64,000 nt of DNA from Gammaproteobacteria bacterium (GTDB lineage Bacteria; Pseudomonadota; Gammaproteobacteria; JABDBA01). Positions within the stretch are counted from its first letter, which is position 1; the number at the start of each line of letters is the position of its first letter. The stretch is taken from the NCBI GenBank assembly GCA_013288885.1, contig JABDBA010000004.1, positions 1 through 64,000 on the forward strand, written 5' to 3'. Below are positions 50,548 through 59,315 of this stretch, piece after piece. The translations under genes and the position numbers were made by a program. Under the pieces are notes generated by a model that searched no databases, was not told where the DNA came from, and was given only the letters and a program-made list of their open reading frames with translations.

Positions 50548-52971
50548 ATGAGCACTCTAGCGCATTCTACCTCGACCATCAATTACCAATTACTTTTTGA
50601 GTCTGCACCTGGCTGCTTTTTGGTATTAGCACCGGATTTTACCATCATTGCGGTGAGTGATGCTTATTTAAAAGCTACCATGACACAGCGTGAAAATATT
50701 TTAGGCAAAGGGATATTCGAAGTTTTTCCAGACAACCCAGATGTTAAAGAAGCAACAGGCGAGCGAAATTTGCGGGCATCACTGCAAGTAGTTTTAAAAA
50801 ATAAAGTATCGGATACAATGGCGATTCAAAAATATGACATACGACGACCAGTCTCTGAAGGCAGTGAATTTGAAGAACGTTATTGGAGCCCAATCAATGC
50901 GCCTGTTCTAAACAAGCAGGGCGATGTTATTTATATTATCCATCGGGTAGAAGATGTAACAGAGTTTGTAAATGTTAAAAAATTGCATGTGGAGCAAAGC
51001 AATAATGCTAAGGAATTGCAAACACGCGCACAACAAATGGAAACGGAAATTTATCAACGTACCCAAGAACTACATCAAGCAAAACAAGAAGCTGAATTAG
51101 CAAATGCCTTAAAAACACGATTTTTTTCTAACATTAGTCACGAACTGCGAACTCCCTTAACACTCATTTGGGGGCCAGTAGAACATTTACTCAGTAATCC
51201 TCACCTTAGTAACGAACAACGTCAACATGTAGAATTAATTAAAAATAATGCTTGCATATTATTAAAGCTGGTTAATGATTTATTAGATATTACGAAATTA
51301 GAAGTAGGGCAAATGTCTGCAATTTATTCTGAAATTGATGCAGTAGTTTTAGTTAAAAAAATTATAGGAAATTTTGAAACGGTTGCACATGACCGTCAAA
51401 TTGCTTTCACTTTTGATTTGCCAGATGTTTTGATGGTGCAAATCGATGCAGAGAAGTTACAACGTATTATAATGAATATATTATCAAACGCTTTTAAATT
51501 TACGCCGCAAGGTGGAAGAATATGGGGTAGTCTAAAGTTAGGTTCTAAGCAAGAATTTATTTTATCTATCGCCGATAGTGGCGCAGGCATACCACAGCAA
51601 CAACGAAAGCTTGTTTTTGAGCGTTTTATACAGCTAGAGAATAGTCATTCGGGACATGTGGCGGGAACTGGATTAGGGCTATCAATTGTCAAAGAATTTA
51701 CGCAATTACTCCAGGGTTCTGTTCGTGTTGACGCTGCACAAGAAGGCGGGGCTTGTTTTATTGTTACACTGCCTATTAAAGCACCGATAAATACACCTCT
51801 GCAACAAATGGAAATAGCAAAAATCGACCCACTGTTCACCCATCCGAAAAAAAAGTCAAATGTTGCGACATCGTATTTTAAAAATGATGGCAAGCAACCA
51901 ACGGTGTTAATTGTTGAAGATAATATCGATTTACAGCAATTTATGGTGCAAACATTAGCAGAGGATTTTAATCTTATTGTGGCAAATGATGGTCTAGAAG
52001 GGCTCAAGATAAGTATTAGTCAAGTTCCCGATGTTATTGTAACAGATATCATGATGCCAAAGATGACGGGTGATAAAATGATCGAAGCAATTCGTAAAAA
52101 GCAAGAACTTAATGACATACCCATTATATTATTATCTGCAAGATCTGACGACGCGTTACGTTTAAAACTTTTACAAAATGGCGCACATGATTTTTTGACA
52201 AAGCCATTCTCACCGCTTGAATTAAAAGTGCGCATCAATATTTTTGCCGCATTAAAAAAAGCGCGTAGTTCACTCAAGGAACAAAACCGTATTTTAATGA
52301 CAACCAATCAAGAGCTTGAGTCTTTTTCATATTCGGTATCGCACGATTTACGAGCACCCTTACGCAGTATCATTGGGTTTAGTCAAATATTAATAACTAA
52401 TTATATGCACTCTTTAGATGAAAATGGCAAAGATTTATTGGCCCGCATTGAAAATGCTGGTGAATACATGGGGCAGCTTATTGACGGCATATTAAAATTG
52501 TCGCGTCTTGTTCGTAAACCAATAGAGCAAAAAATTGTAAATCTCAGTAACATCGTGCATATGGTTAGTGAAGAATTACAAGTATCAAACACAGAGCGAG
52601 AAGTAATTTGGCATATTCCTGATGGCATTGAAGCGATTGGGGATAAACAACTATTACAAGTTGCACTGCAAAACCTGCTTGAAAATGCCTGGAAATATAG
52701 CGGGCGACAAAAAAAAGCCCGCATAGAATTTGGCGTTGAGAAAAAAGAAAATAAAGAGATTTACTTTATACGCGATAATGGTGTTGGGTTTAATATGGAT
52801 CATGCCGATAAATTATTTGGCGCTTTCCAGCGGTTACATGCAAAAGAGGAATTTGAAGGTCTAGGCATTGGTTTGGCGACAGTACAACGTATTATTCATC
52901 GGCATAATGGTCGTATCTGGGCCGAAAGTACAGTCAATAAAGGCACAACATTTTATTTTACACTTTGCTAA
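50548..52971 (+). CDS. Hybrid histidine kinase: PAS, kinase core, REC, second kinase core
   Basis: 807 residues with no membrane helix. In order: PAS domain (about 10-140), coiled coil (about 145-190), HisKA with SNISHELRTPLTLIWG, HATPase with GTGLGLSIVKEF (ending near 410), REC domain (about 450-570; TDIMMPKMTGDKM), a second HisKA with YSVSHDLRAPLRSIIGF, and a second HATPase (NLLENAWKYSG, GLGIGLATVQRI). The second core resembles bacteriophytochrome kinases. Having two complete cores in one chain is uncommon. It is followed by a lone REC gene after 12 bases, its likely target. Confidence 0.9.
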   Translation: MSTLAHSTSTINYQLLFESAPGCFLVLAPDFTIIAVSDAYLKATMTQRENILGKGIFEVFPDNPDVKEATGERNLRASLQVVLKNKVSDTMAIQKYDIRRPVSEGSEFEERYWSPINAPVLNKQGDVIYIIHRVEDVTEFVNVKKLHVEQSNNAKELQTRAQQMETEIYQRTQELHQAKQEAELANALKTRFFSNISHELRTPLTLIWGPVEHLLSNPHLSNEQRQHVELIKNNACILLKLVNDLLDITKLEVGQMSAIYSEIDAVVLVKKIIGNFETVAHDRQIAFTFDLPDVLMVQIDAEKLQRIIMNILSNAFKFTPQGGRIWGSLKLGSKQEFILSIADSGAGIPQQQRKLVFERFIQLENSHSGHVAGTGLGLSIVKEFTQLLQGSVRVDAAQEGGACFIVTLPIKAPINTPLQQMEIAKIDPLFTHPKKKSNVATSYFKNDGKQPTVLIVEDNIDLQQFMVQTLAEDFNLIVANDGLEGLKISISQVPDVIVTDIMMPKMTGDKMIEAIRKKQELNDIPIILLSARSDDALRLKLLQNGAHDFLTKPFSPLELKVRINIFAALKKARSSLKEQNRILMTTNQELESFSYSVSHDLRAPLRSIIGFSQILITNYMHSLDENGKDLLARIENAGEYMGQLIDGILKLSRLVRKPIEQKIVNLSNIVHMVSEELQVSNTEREVIWHIPDGIEAIGDKQLLQVALQNLLENAWKYSGRQKKARIEFGVEKKENKEIYFIRDNGVGFNMDHADKLFGAFQRLHAKEEFEGLGIGLATVQRIIHRHNGRIWAESTVNKGTTFYFTLC

Positions 52972-52983
52972 GGAGTATACGCG

Positions 52984-53427
52984 TTGAAGAAATTCGTCAA
53001 TAGAGTTATTAACATTTTATTAGTAGAAGACAGCCCAAGTGAAGTACGGCTAACACAAGAGGCTTTTAAAAATAGTCGCTTGCCTAATACCATTTGTGTC
53101 GCCAACGATGGTATTCAAGCCATGGCATTTTTAAATAAAGAGGGCATACATAAAGATGTTCCATTGCCCGATCTCATATTGTTGGATTTAAATATGCCGC
53201 GTAAGGATGGTTTTGCAGTATTGGCGGATATTAAATCTAACTCTAAATTTAGAATGATCCCGGTCATTATATTAACTACATCAGATACTGAATCAGATAT
53301 TAATAAAAGTTATGACCTTCATGCTAATTGTTATATTATAAAACCGGTTGGTTTTGACAAATTTGTGAATGTAATAAAGCAAATCGAAGATTTTTGGTTT
53401 ACTATAGTACAGTTACCAGCAAAATAG
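52984..53427 (+). CDS. Single-domain response regulator, Rcp1-like
   Basis: 147 residues consisting of one REC domain with ILLVEDSPSE, phospho-Asp in LILLDLNMPRKDG and Lys in YIIKPVGFDKF. The long insertion before the Asp (HKDVPLPDL) is the hallmark of Rcp1/CheY-like partners of phytochrome-type kinases. The start is TTG at 52984 with AGGAG about nine bases earlier. It probably relays phosphate from the hybrid kinase in front of it to the REC-GGDEF-EAL protein behind it, or competes for it. Confidence 0.88.
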   Translation: MKKFVNRVINILLVEDSPSEVRLTQEAFKNSRLPNTICVANDGIQAMAFLNKEGIHKDVPLPDLILLDLNMPRKDGFAVLADIKSNSKFRMIPVIILTTSDTESDINKSYDLHANCYIIKPVGFDKFVNVIKQIEDFWFTIVQLPAK

Positions 53428-53438
53428 GAATTTTTACT

Positions 53439-55175
53439 ATGGCTACTAATGAGGGTATACATATCTTGATTGTTGAAGATAATCCTGATGATGTTAAATT
53501 AGTAACAGAAATGTTACGCGATCCAACCTCAGTTTACAAAATAACTCATGCTGACCAGCTTTCTTCTATTGAACAACAAAAATATGATTTAGTACTTCTT
53601 GATCTTAATCTATCAGATAGTTCAGGTTTAGATACGGTATTAAAAGTTCAAGTAATATTACCCGATATCCCTATAGTGGTAATGACAGGCGTAGATAATG
53701 AAGAATTATCATTGGCGAGCATTCAAGCCGGAGCACAAGATTATTTAGTCAAAGGACAAACAGATAGCAAACGCTTACGTAGTACCATTCAGTATGCTTT
53801 ACAAAGACATCGTACACTAACAAAAATTAATGAATTAGGTGAGACACATAAAAATTATTTTTCTACCCATGATGTTGTTACCGGCTTATGTAATCAACAA
53901 TTGTTTCTTGAACATTTACAATTAACGGTTAATAAGTATCATGCCACCCAAAAGCAATTTATCTTAATTTTACTAAAAGTTCATGAATTAGATAAAATTA
54001 TTGCCACTTATGGCCATCATGTAAAAGATAATGTGCTCAAAACTATCGCACAAAATTTAGTGGAAGCATTGTCGATGGATCAAACGATAGTCATTGCGCG
54101 TTACAGCGAAGATATCTTTGCAGTAGTTTTAAATTATGTGCCAGATAAAACAAAAATCACCGATGGAATTACTATTATTCAACATGCATTAAGTAAACCT
54201 ATCTTAATTAATATTAAAGAATATGTGCCTTATTTTAATATTGGAGCGGCGGTATTTCCATTTGACGGTGATAAGGTAGATGTTTTGATTAAAAATACAC
54301 AAAGTGCTTTAACAACAGCAATAAAGCGTGGCACACCTGAAGGTGAGTTTTTTGGGAAAGAAATGTCATATATACAAAAAAAAGACCCACAAGTTATTTG
54401 GCATAGTGATTTGCAATTTGCATTACATCGAGAAGAATTTTTTATTGAATATCAACCGCAAATTGATGTTATCACCAATAAACTATGTGGTGTGGAAGCT
54501 TTATTACGTTGGAAGCACCCCAAAATGGGTTTAATTTCACCCGGTGAGTTTGTACCTATTGCAGAAGAAAATCATCTTATTGCAGCCATTGAGTCATGGG
54601 CACTTGAAACGGTTTCGCAGCATTATGAAAACTGGAAAGGTCTGGTACAACATCCATTATCAATACGAATGTGCGTCAATATTTCTGTTCAACAGATACA
54701 ATATTATAGCCTAGTTGAAAGTGTCCGTAGAGTATTGGCAAAAAATCAAATTCCACATGGATGTTTGGAATTAGAATTGACAGAAACTATATTTATGGAT
54801 CAACCTGAACCAGTCATTGCAAAATTAAATCAGCTAAAAAAACTGGGCATTCGTATTGCCATAGACGATTTTGGCCATGGTTATTCATCATTATCTTATT
54901 TAAGCCATTTACCCGTTGATGCAATAAAAATTGATATGAAATTCGTACAAAAAAACTTAGAAGATGCAGCCACACAAATTATTGTGCAATCAATTATTGA
55001 ACTTGCTCATAGTTTAAAGTTAATTGTTACCGCAGTAGGTGTTGAAACAGACAAACAATTTGAGTTGTTGAAGCAACAAAGCTGTGATGTGGTGCAAGGT
55101 TATTATTTTAGTAAGCCGGTTTCTCCAAGAGGCATCTCTGAAATTATTCTTAATGAGATGAAGCTTCCCAATTAA
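53439..55175 (+). CDS. REC-GGDEF-EAL protein with degenerate active sites
   Basis: 578 residues from the ATG at 53439 (AGGA eight bases ahead), which lies after the stop of the REC gene. REC (about 5-120, LVLLDLNLSDSSG) is followed by a GGDEF domain whose signature reads SEDIF, so cyclase activity is not expected. The EAL domain (about 325-565) keeps EALLRW, the Asn of CVNIS, ELTET, DDFGHG, IKID and VVQGYYF. In the motif AEGVET, however, the first Glu is Val (TAVGVET). In RocR this Glu (E352) is the general base, so phosphodiesterase activity is doubtful. It may act as a c-di-GMP sensor. It ends directly at the convergent mdtC-like gene. Confidence 0.9.
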   Translation: MATNEGIHILIVEDNPDDVKLVTEMLRDPTSVYKITHADQLSSIEQQKYDLVLLDLNLSDSSGLDTVLKVQVILPDIPIVVMTGVDNEELSLASIQAGAQDYLVKGQTDSKRLRSTIQYALQRHRTLTKINELGETHKNYFSTHDVVTGLCNQQLFLEHLQLTVNKYHATQKQFILILLKVHELDKIIATYGHHVKDNVLKTIAQNLVEALSMDQTIVIARYSEDIFAVVLNYVPDKTKITDGITIIQHALSKPILINIKEYVPYFNIGAAVFPFDGDKVDVLIKNTQSALTTAIKRGTPEGEFFGKEMSYIQKKDPQVIWHSDLQFALHREEFFIEYQPQIDVITNKLCGVEALLRWKHPKMGLISPGEFVPIAEENHLIAAIESWALETVSQHYENWKGLVQHPLSIRMCVNISVQQIQYYSLVESVRRVLAKNQIPHGCLELELTETIFMDQPEPVIAKLNQLKKLGIRIAIDDFGHGYSSLSYLSHLPVDAIKIDMKFVQKNLEDAATQIIVQSIIELAHSLKLIVTAVGVETDKQFELLKQQSCDVVQGYYFSKPVSPRGISEIILNEMKLPN

Positions 55176-58100
55176 TTAGGGATTGGGTTGTATATTTTTC
55201 TTGCGGTATCTTCCAATGCGCGCCCATTGCATCCGTGACCATTGACTGCAGTTTTCCATCGCTAAATAAATGATAGGTGTTGTATATAATGTTAATAATT
55301 GACTCACCAGCAAACCACCAATAATGGCGATTCCTAATGGTCTGCGTAATTCAGCACCTACACCAAAATCAAATGCAAGTGGCACAGCCCCTAACATCGC
55401 TGCCATCGTGGTCATCATGATCGGCCTAAAGCGCAACAAAGCCGCTTCGTAAATTGCATCGGCGGAAGATTTATTTTCAGTTCTTTCAATATGCAAGGCA
55501 AAGTCGATCATCATGATGGCATTTTTCTTCACGATACCAATTAACAAAATAATTCCAATCAATGCAATAATACTAAAATCAGTGCCGGTAATTAACAAAG
55601 CCAATAATGCACCCACACCTGCTGAAGGCAATGTGGAAAGAATCGTAATCGGATGAATCAAGCTTTCATAAAGAATACCTAACACAATATAAACGGCTAT
55701 CAAGGCCGCTAAAATTAAAAAGGGTTCGCCTGCCAATGATGCTTGAAATGCTTGCGCAGAGCCACTAAATGAACCATGAATGGTGACTGGCAGCGGCATT
55801 TTAGCAACCGTTTTGCCGACAAGATCAACGGCGTCACCGAGTGCAACTCCCGGTAATAAATTAAAAGATAAGGTGGCAGAAGGCGATTGCCCTTGATGAT
55901 TTACGGAAAGCAAAGTAGAGGAAGGTGCAAAACTAGCGATAGCAGATAGCGGCACTTGTTGGCCGGTTGCTGAAGTAACGTAAATATCATTCAAAGTAGC
56001 AGGTGATTGCCAATATTGCGGTGCTACTTCCATCACCACATGGTATTGGTTCAGTGGTAAATACATCGTTGAGACTTGGCTTTGACCAAACGCATCGTAT
56101 AACGTAGCATCGATCTGTTGCGAGGTAATACCCAAGCGTGAGGCAGTGTCATGATCAATGGTGACGAATTCTTCTAAGCCATGCGAACGTTGGTCACTAT
56201 TAATGTCAGCAATACCAGGCAACTCATTCAGTTTTGCCATCACTTGCGGTGCCCACTTATTCAGATCCTGCAAATTATCTGCAGTCAATGTATATTGAAA
56301 TTGCGCATTGCCTTGACGGCCACCAATCACTAAATCTTGCGCTGATTGCATGTAAAGGTTCGCGCCTTGTACCACCGCCAATTTGCTGCGCAAACGATTA
56401 ATCACTTCATCCGCCGATGCTTTGCGATCGGCAAGTGGTTTGAGACTGATATACATTGAACCTGCATTAGTGCTATTGCCACCACCAACAAAACCAACCA
56501 CATTTTGTACCGCAGGGTCTTGCAGTACAATTTTGACATAGGCCGTTAATTTTTTCTGTATGGCTTGGAATGAAATATCTTGTTCTGCTTGAATCGAAGC
56601 AGAAATGCGCCCCGTATCTTGTTGGGGAAAAAACCCTTTTGGTACAATGATAAATAAACAAATATTAAGTGCGATAGTAGCCAGCGTTAGAGTGATCATG
56701 GTACGTGGATGATGCAATGACCAACCCAAACTTTTTGCATAAGCATTTTTAAAGAGTATTGGGAAGTTAGCCCACAATTTTAAAAAAGAAAACCGATCTG
56801 TTCCCTCCTTTGCAGAAGGGGGGGTAGGGGGGATTTCTTCTTCACGGCGCGTTTTCAGCACATAAGCACACATCATCGGTGTCACAGTCAATGATACCAA
56901 CAATGAAATTAAAATGGCTACAGAGAGCGTCACGGCGAATTCGCGAAACAAGCGGCCCACAATTCCGTTCATTAATAAGATGGGAGTAAATACCGCGATG
57001 AGCGATAAGCTCATTGACATCACAGTAAAACCAACTTCTTTTGCACCATCGAGTGCTGCTTGCATCGGTTTTACGCCCATTTCGACATGACGTGTAATAT
57101 TTTCTAATACCACTACTGCGTCATCGACCACAAAACCCGTTGAGATAGTCAATGCCATCAATGATAAATTATCCAAGCTGTAACCGAACAAACGCATCAC
57201 CGCAAAAGTACCTAACAAAGATAATGGCACTGCCACACCCGGAATCAACATGGCGCGCGGGCTACGCAAAAATACATACACAACCATAATTACTAATAAC
57301 ATTGCCATGACTAAAGTGAATTCAACATCATGCAATGAAGCGCGAATAGTTACTGTGCGATCCATCGCGATGGATATATTAATCCCGGCAGGAATTTCAG
57401 CTTTGAGTTCTGGTAATAATTTTATTATTGCGTCAACCGTATCAATAACATTAGCGCCTGGTTGTTTAAAGATCACGAGTAATACAGAAGGCTTGCCATT
57501 GGATAAACCATCGTTACGCAAATCAGCGACGGCATCATTCACTTCTCCCACATCAGATACACGAACGGGGCTACCATTACGATAAGCAATGATGATAGGT
57601 GCATATTGGTAGGCTTTAAATATTTGATCATTGGTAATAATTTCGGAAGTGCGCACGCCAGCGCTAATTTGTCCTTTTGGATGATTAGCATTGGCTGCTG
57701 CGATGGCAGTGCGTACTTGATCTAAACCGATACCATAAGCATTCAGTGTGGTGGGATTTAATTCAACGCGCACGGCAGGTTGTGAACTGCCTCCGATACT
57801 TACTTGACCTACGCCGTTTACTTGCGATAGTTTTTGCGATAACACAGTATCGGCAGCATCGTACATTTGCCCGCGGGAATAGGTATCAGAAGTTAATGCC
57901 AGGATCATAATAGGGGCATCAGCGGGGTTCACTTTACGATAGGTGGGGTTGCTCGGTAAATTGGCTGGTAAATTACCGCTGGCTGCATTAATGGCTGCTT
58001 GCACATCGCGGGCTGCGCCATCAATATCGCGCGATAAATCAAATTGTACCGTAATACGGGTTGAACCTAGGCTACTTGACGAGGTCATCTCAGTAATACC

Positions 58101-58325
58101 AGCAATACGCCCCAATTGCCGCTCAAGCGGCGTAGCCACCGAAGTTGCCATCACTTCGGCGCTACCCCCTGGTAATGAGGCTTGAACGCTGATAGTAGGA
58201 AAATCCACCTGCGGTAGCGAGGAAACCGGCAGCAGATTGAAGGCCACAATACCTGCTAACGCCACACCGACTGCCAATAATGTAGTGGCAACGGGTCGTT
58301 TGATAAAGGGGGCTGATAGGTTCAT
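55176..58325 (-). CDS. mdtC: RND multidrug efflux permease, MdtC-like
   Basis: 1,049 residues with the twelve-helix RND layout and two large periplasmic loops. The N-terminus (FIKRPVATTLLAVG), LPQVDFPTI, GFVVDDAVVVLENI and the C-terminal [15 protein letters not shown] match MdtC/HAE1 proteins. MdtB and MdtC form a heterotrimer in E. coli, and an MdtB-like protein is encoded at the right edge. The cytoplasmic loop after helix six (about residues 496-510, EEEIPPTPPSAKEGTDRFSF) is encoded by an in-frame copy of the palindromic repeat found in purL. No membrane fusion protein (MdtA) is visible in the window. Confidence 0.93.
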   Translation of the reverse strand: MNLSAPFIKRPVATTLLAVGVALAGIVAFNLLPVSSLPQVDFPTISVQASLPGGSAEVMATSVATPLERQLGRIAGITEMTSSSSLGSTRITVQFDLSRDIDGAARDVQAAINAASGNLPANLPSNPTYRKVNPADAPIMILALTSDTYSRGQMYDAADTVLSQKLSQVNGVGQVSIGGSSQPAVRVELNPTTLNAYGIGLDQVRTAIAAANANHPKGQISAGVRTSEIITNDQIFKAYQYAPIIIAYRNGSPVRVSDVGEVNDAVADLRNDGLSNGKPSVLLVIFKQPGANVIDTVDAIIKLLPELKAEIPAGINISIAMDRTVTIRASLHDVEFTLVMAMLLVIMVVYVFLRSPRAMLIPGVAVPLSLLGTFAVMRLFGYSLDNLSLMALTISTGFVVDDAVVVLENITRHVEMGVKPMQAALDGAKEVGFTVMSMSLSLIAVFTPILLMNGIVGRLFREFAVTLSVAILISLLVSLTVTPMMCAYVLKTRREEEIPPTPPSAKEGTDRFSFLKLWANFPILFKNAYAKSLGWSLHHPRTMITLTLATIALNICLFIIVPKGFFPQQDTGRISASIQAEQDISFQAIQKKLTAYVKIVLQDPAVQNVVGFVGGGNSTNAGSMYISLKPLADRKASADEVINRLRSKLAVVQGANLYMQSAQDLVIGGRQGNAQFQYTLTADNLQDLNKWAPQVMAKLNELPGIADINSDQRSHGLEEFVTIDHDTASRLGITSQQIDATLYDAFGQSQVSTMYLPLNQYHVVMEVAPQYWQSPATLNDIYVTSATGQQVPLSAIASFAPSSTLLSVNHQGQSPSATLSFNLLPGVALGDAVDLVGKTVAKMPLPVTIHGSFSGSAQAFQASLAGEPFLILAALIAVYIVLGILYESLIHPITILSTLPSAGVGALLALLITGTDFSIIALIGIILLIGIVKKNAIMMIDFALHIERTENKSSADAIYEAALLRFRPIMMTTMAAMLGAVPLAFDFGVGAELRRPLGIAIIGGLLVSQLLTLYTTPIIYLAMENCSQWSRMQWARIGRYRKKNIQPNP
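56799..56835. repeat. Palindromic repeat copy inside the mdtC-like gene
   Basis: The stretch from TCTGTTCCC through CCTTTGCAGAAGG to TAGGGGGGATTTC follows the right-hand part of the purL insertion (27349-27388) closely, including the leading TCTGTTCCC and the GGGGGGATTT end. It adds a proline- and glutamate-rich segment to a cytoplasmic loop without breaking the frame. Confidence 0.8.
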
Positions 58326-58410
58326 GGGTTTCTTAATAATACCATAGATGATTTTTGCGCTATTATATGTAAGACTGGGTTAGGAAACCACTTATAAAAG
58401 TGAAGAAGAC

Positions 58411-59301
58411 ATGAAAAATAATCTTAAATTAGGCGTGGGTATGACTTTGCTTAGCTCATTGTCATATGCCGTGCTAACCGCAATTGTCAAAATGCAAAGT
58501 GGTCATGTACCCACTCCGGTGATTGTTTTCATTCAGAGCATAGTAACTTTAATATTAATAGCACCATTCATGTTAAAAGATGGGTTACAAGCTGCTCGTG
58601 GTTGTTTAAATTCACGTAGTATTCATTTGCATTTTATTCGGACTTTATTTAGCTTAGGGATTAGTTACTTCTTATTTTTAGCCGTCGCGCATATTCCCTT
58701 AGTCAACGGTTTATTGTTAGCAAATACAGCACCATTGATGGTGCCATTCCTCGCTTTTTTTATGATGTCGCAAAAAATGAACCACCGTTTGTGGTTGCCA
58801 ATTTTAATCGGGTTCGTCGGAATTATTTTAGTATTACACCCTGAGCCTAGCTCATTTAATCCAGCCGCTTTATTAGCATTAGCCGCTGGGTTTTGTATGG
58901 CGATGTCGATGCTGTTAGTGCGCATGGCCTCTAAAGAGGATAGCAGTGCGACGATTAGTTTTTATTATTTTCTTTTTTCAACATTAATTTCCGGCATAAT
59001 CGCTATTAAATACTGGATACCTATTTCAGGACCTTTATTAGCCATCTTAATACTAGAAGGCAGTTTATTTTTTATCGTACAATTTTCTCTTGCGACCGCT
59101 TTGAAAAATTCACCGGCGGAATTAGTCAGTTCACTGTATTATTCTAATATTGTTTTTGGTGCCATCATCACAGCATTTGTTTGGCATGTGCATTTATCCT
59201 GGTTAACCATTGTTGGTATTGTGCTCACCTGTTTGGGCGGTATTTTTTGTATCATGGTGCAAAGTAAAGCTAATCGAATTGTACAAGCTGCAAAAGGTTA
59301 G
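58411..59301 (+). CDS. EamA/DMT-family transporter
   Basis: 296 residues with about ten membrane helices in two EamA repeats (about 8-140 and 150-285). Features include YFLFLAVAHIPLVNGLLLANTAPL and LVSSLYYSNIVFGAIIT. The family exports or imports small metabolites; the substrate is unknown. It sits alone on the plus strand between the mdtC-like gene (divergent, 85-base gap) and poxB (convergent, 14-base gap). Confidence 0.87.
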   Translation: MKNNLKLGVGMTLLSSLSYAVLTAIVKMQSGHVPTPVIVFIQSIVTLILIAPFMLKDGLQAARGCLNSRSIHLHFIRTLFSLGISYFLFLAVAHIPLVNGLLLANTAPLMVPFLAFFMMSQKMNHRLWLPILIGFVGIILVLHPEPSSFNPAALLALAAGFCMAMSMLLVRMASKEDSSATISFYYFLFSTLISGIIAIKYWIPISGPLLAILILEGSLFFIVQFSLATALKNSPAELVSSLYYSNIVFGAIITAFVWHVHLSWLTIVGIVLTCLGGIFCIMVQSKANRIVQAAKG

Positions 59302-59315
59302 CTACAGAAAGTTTT

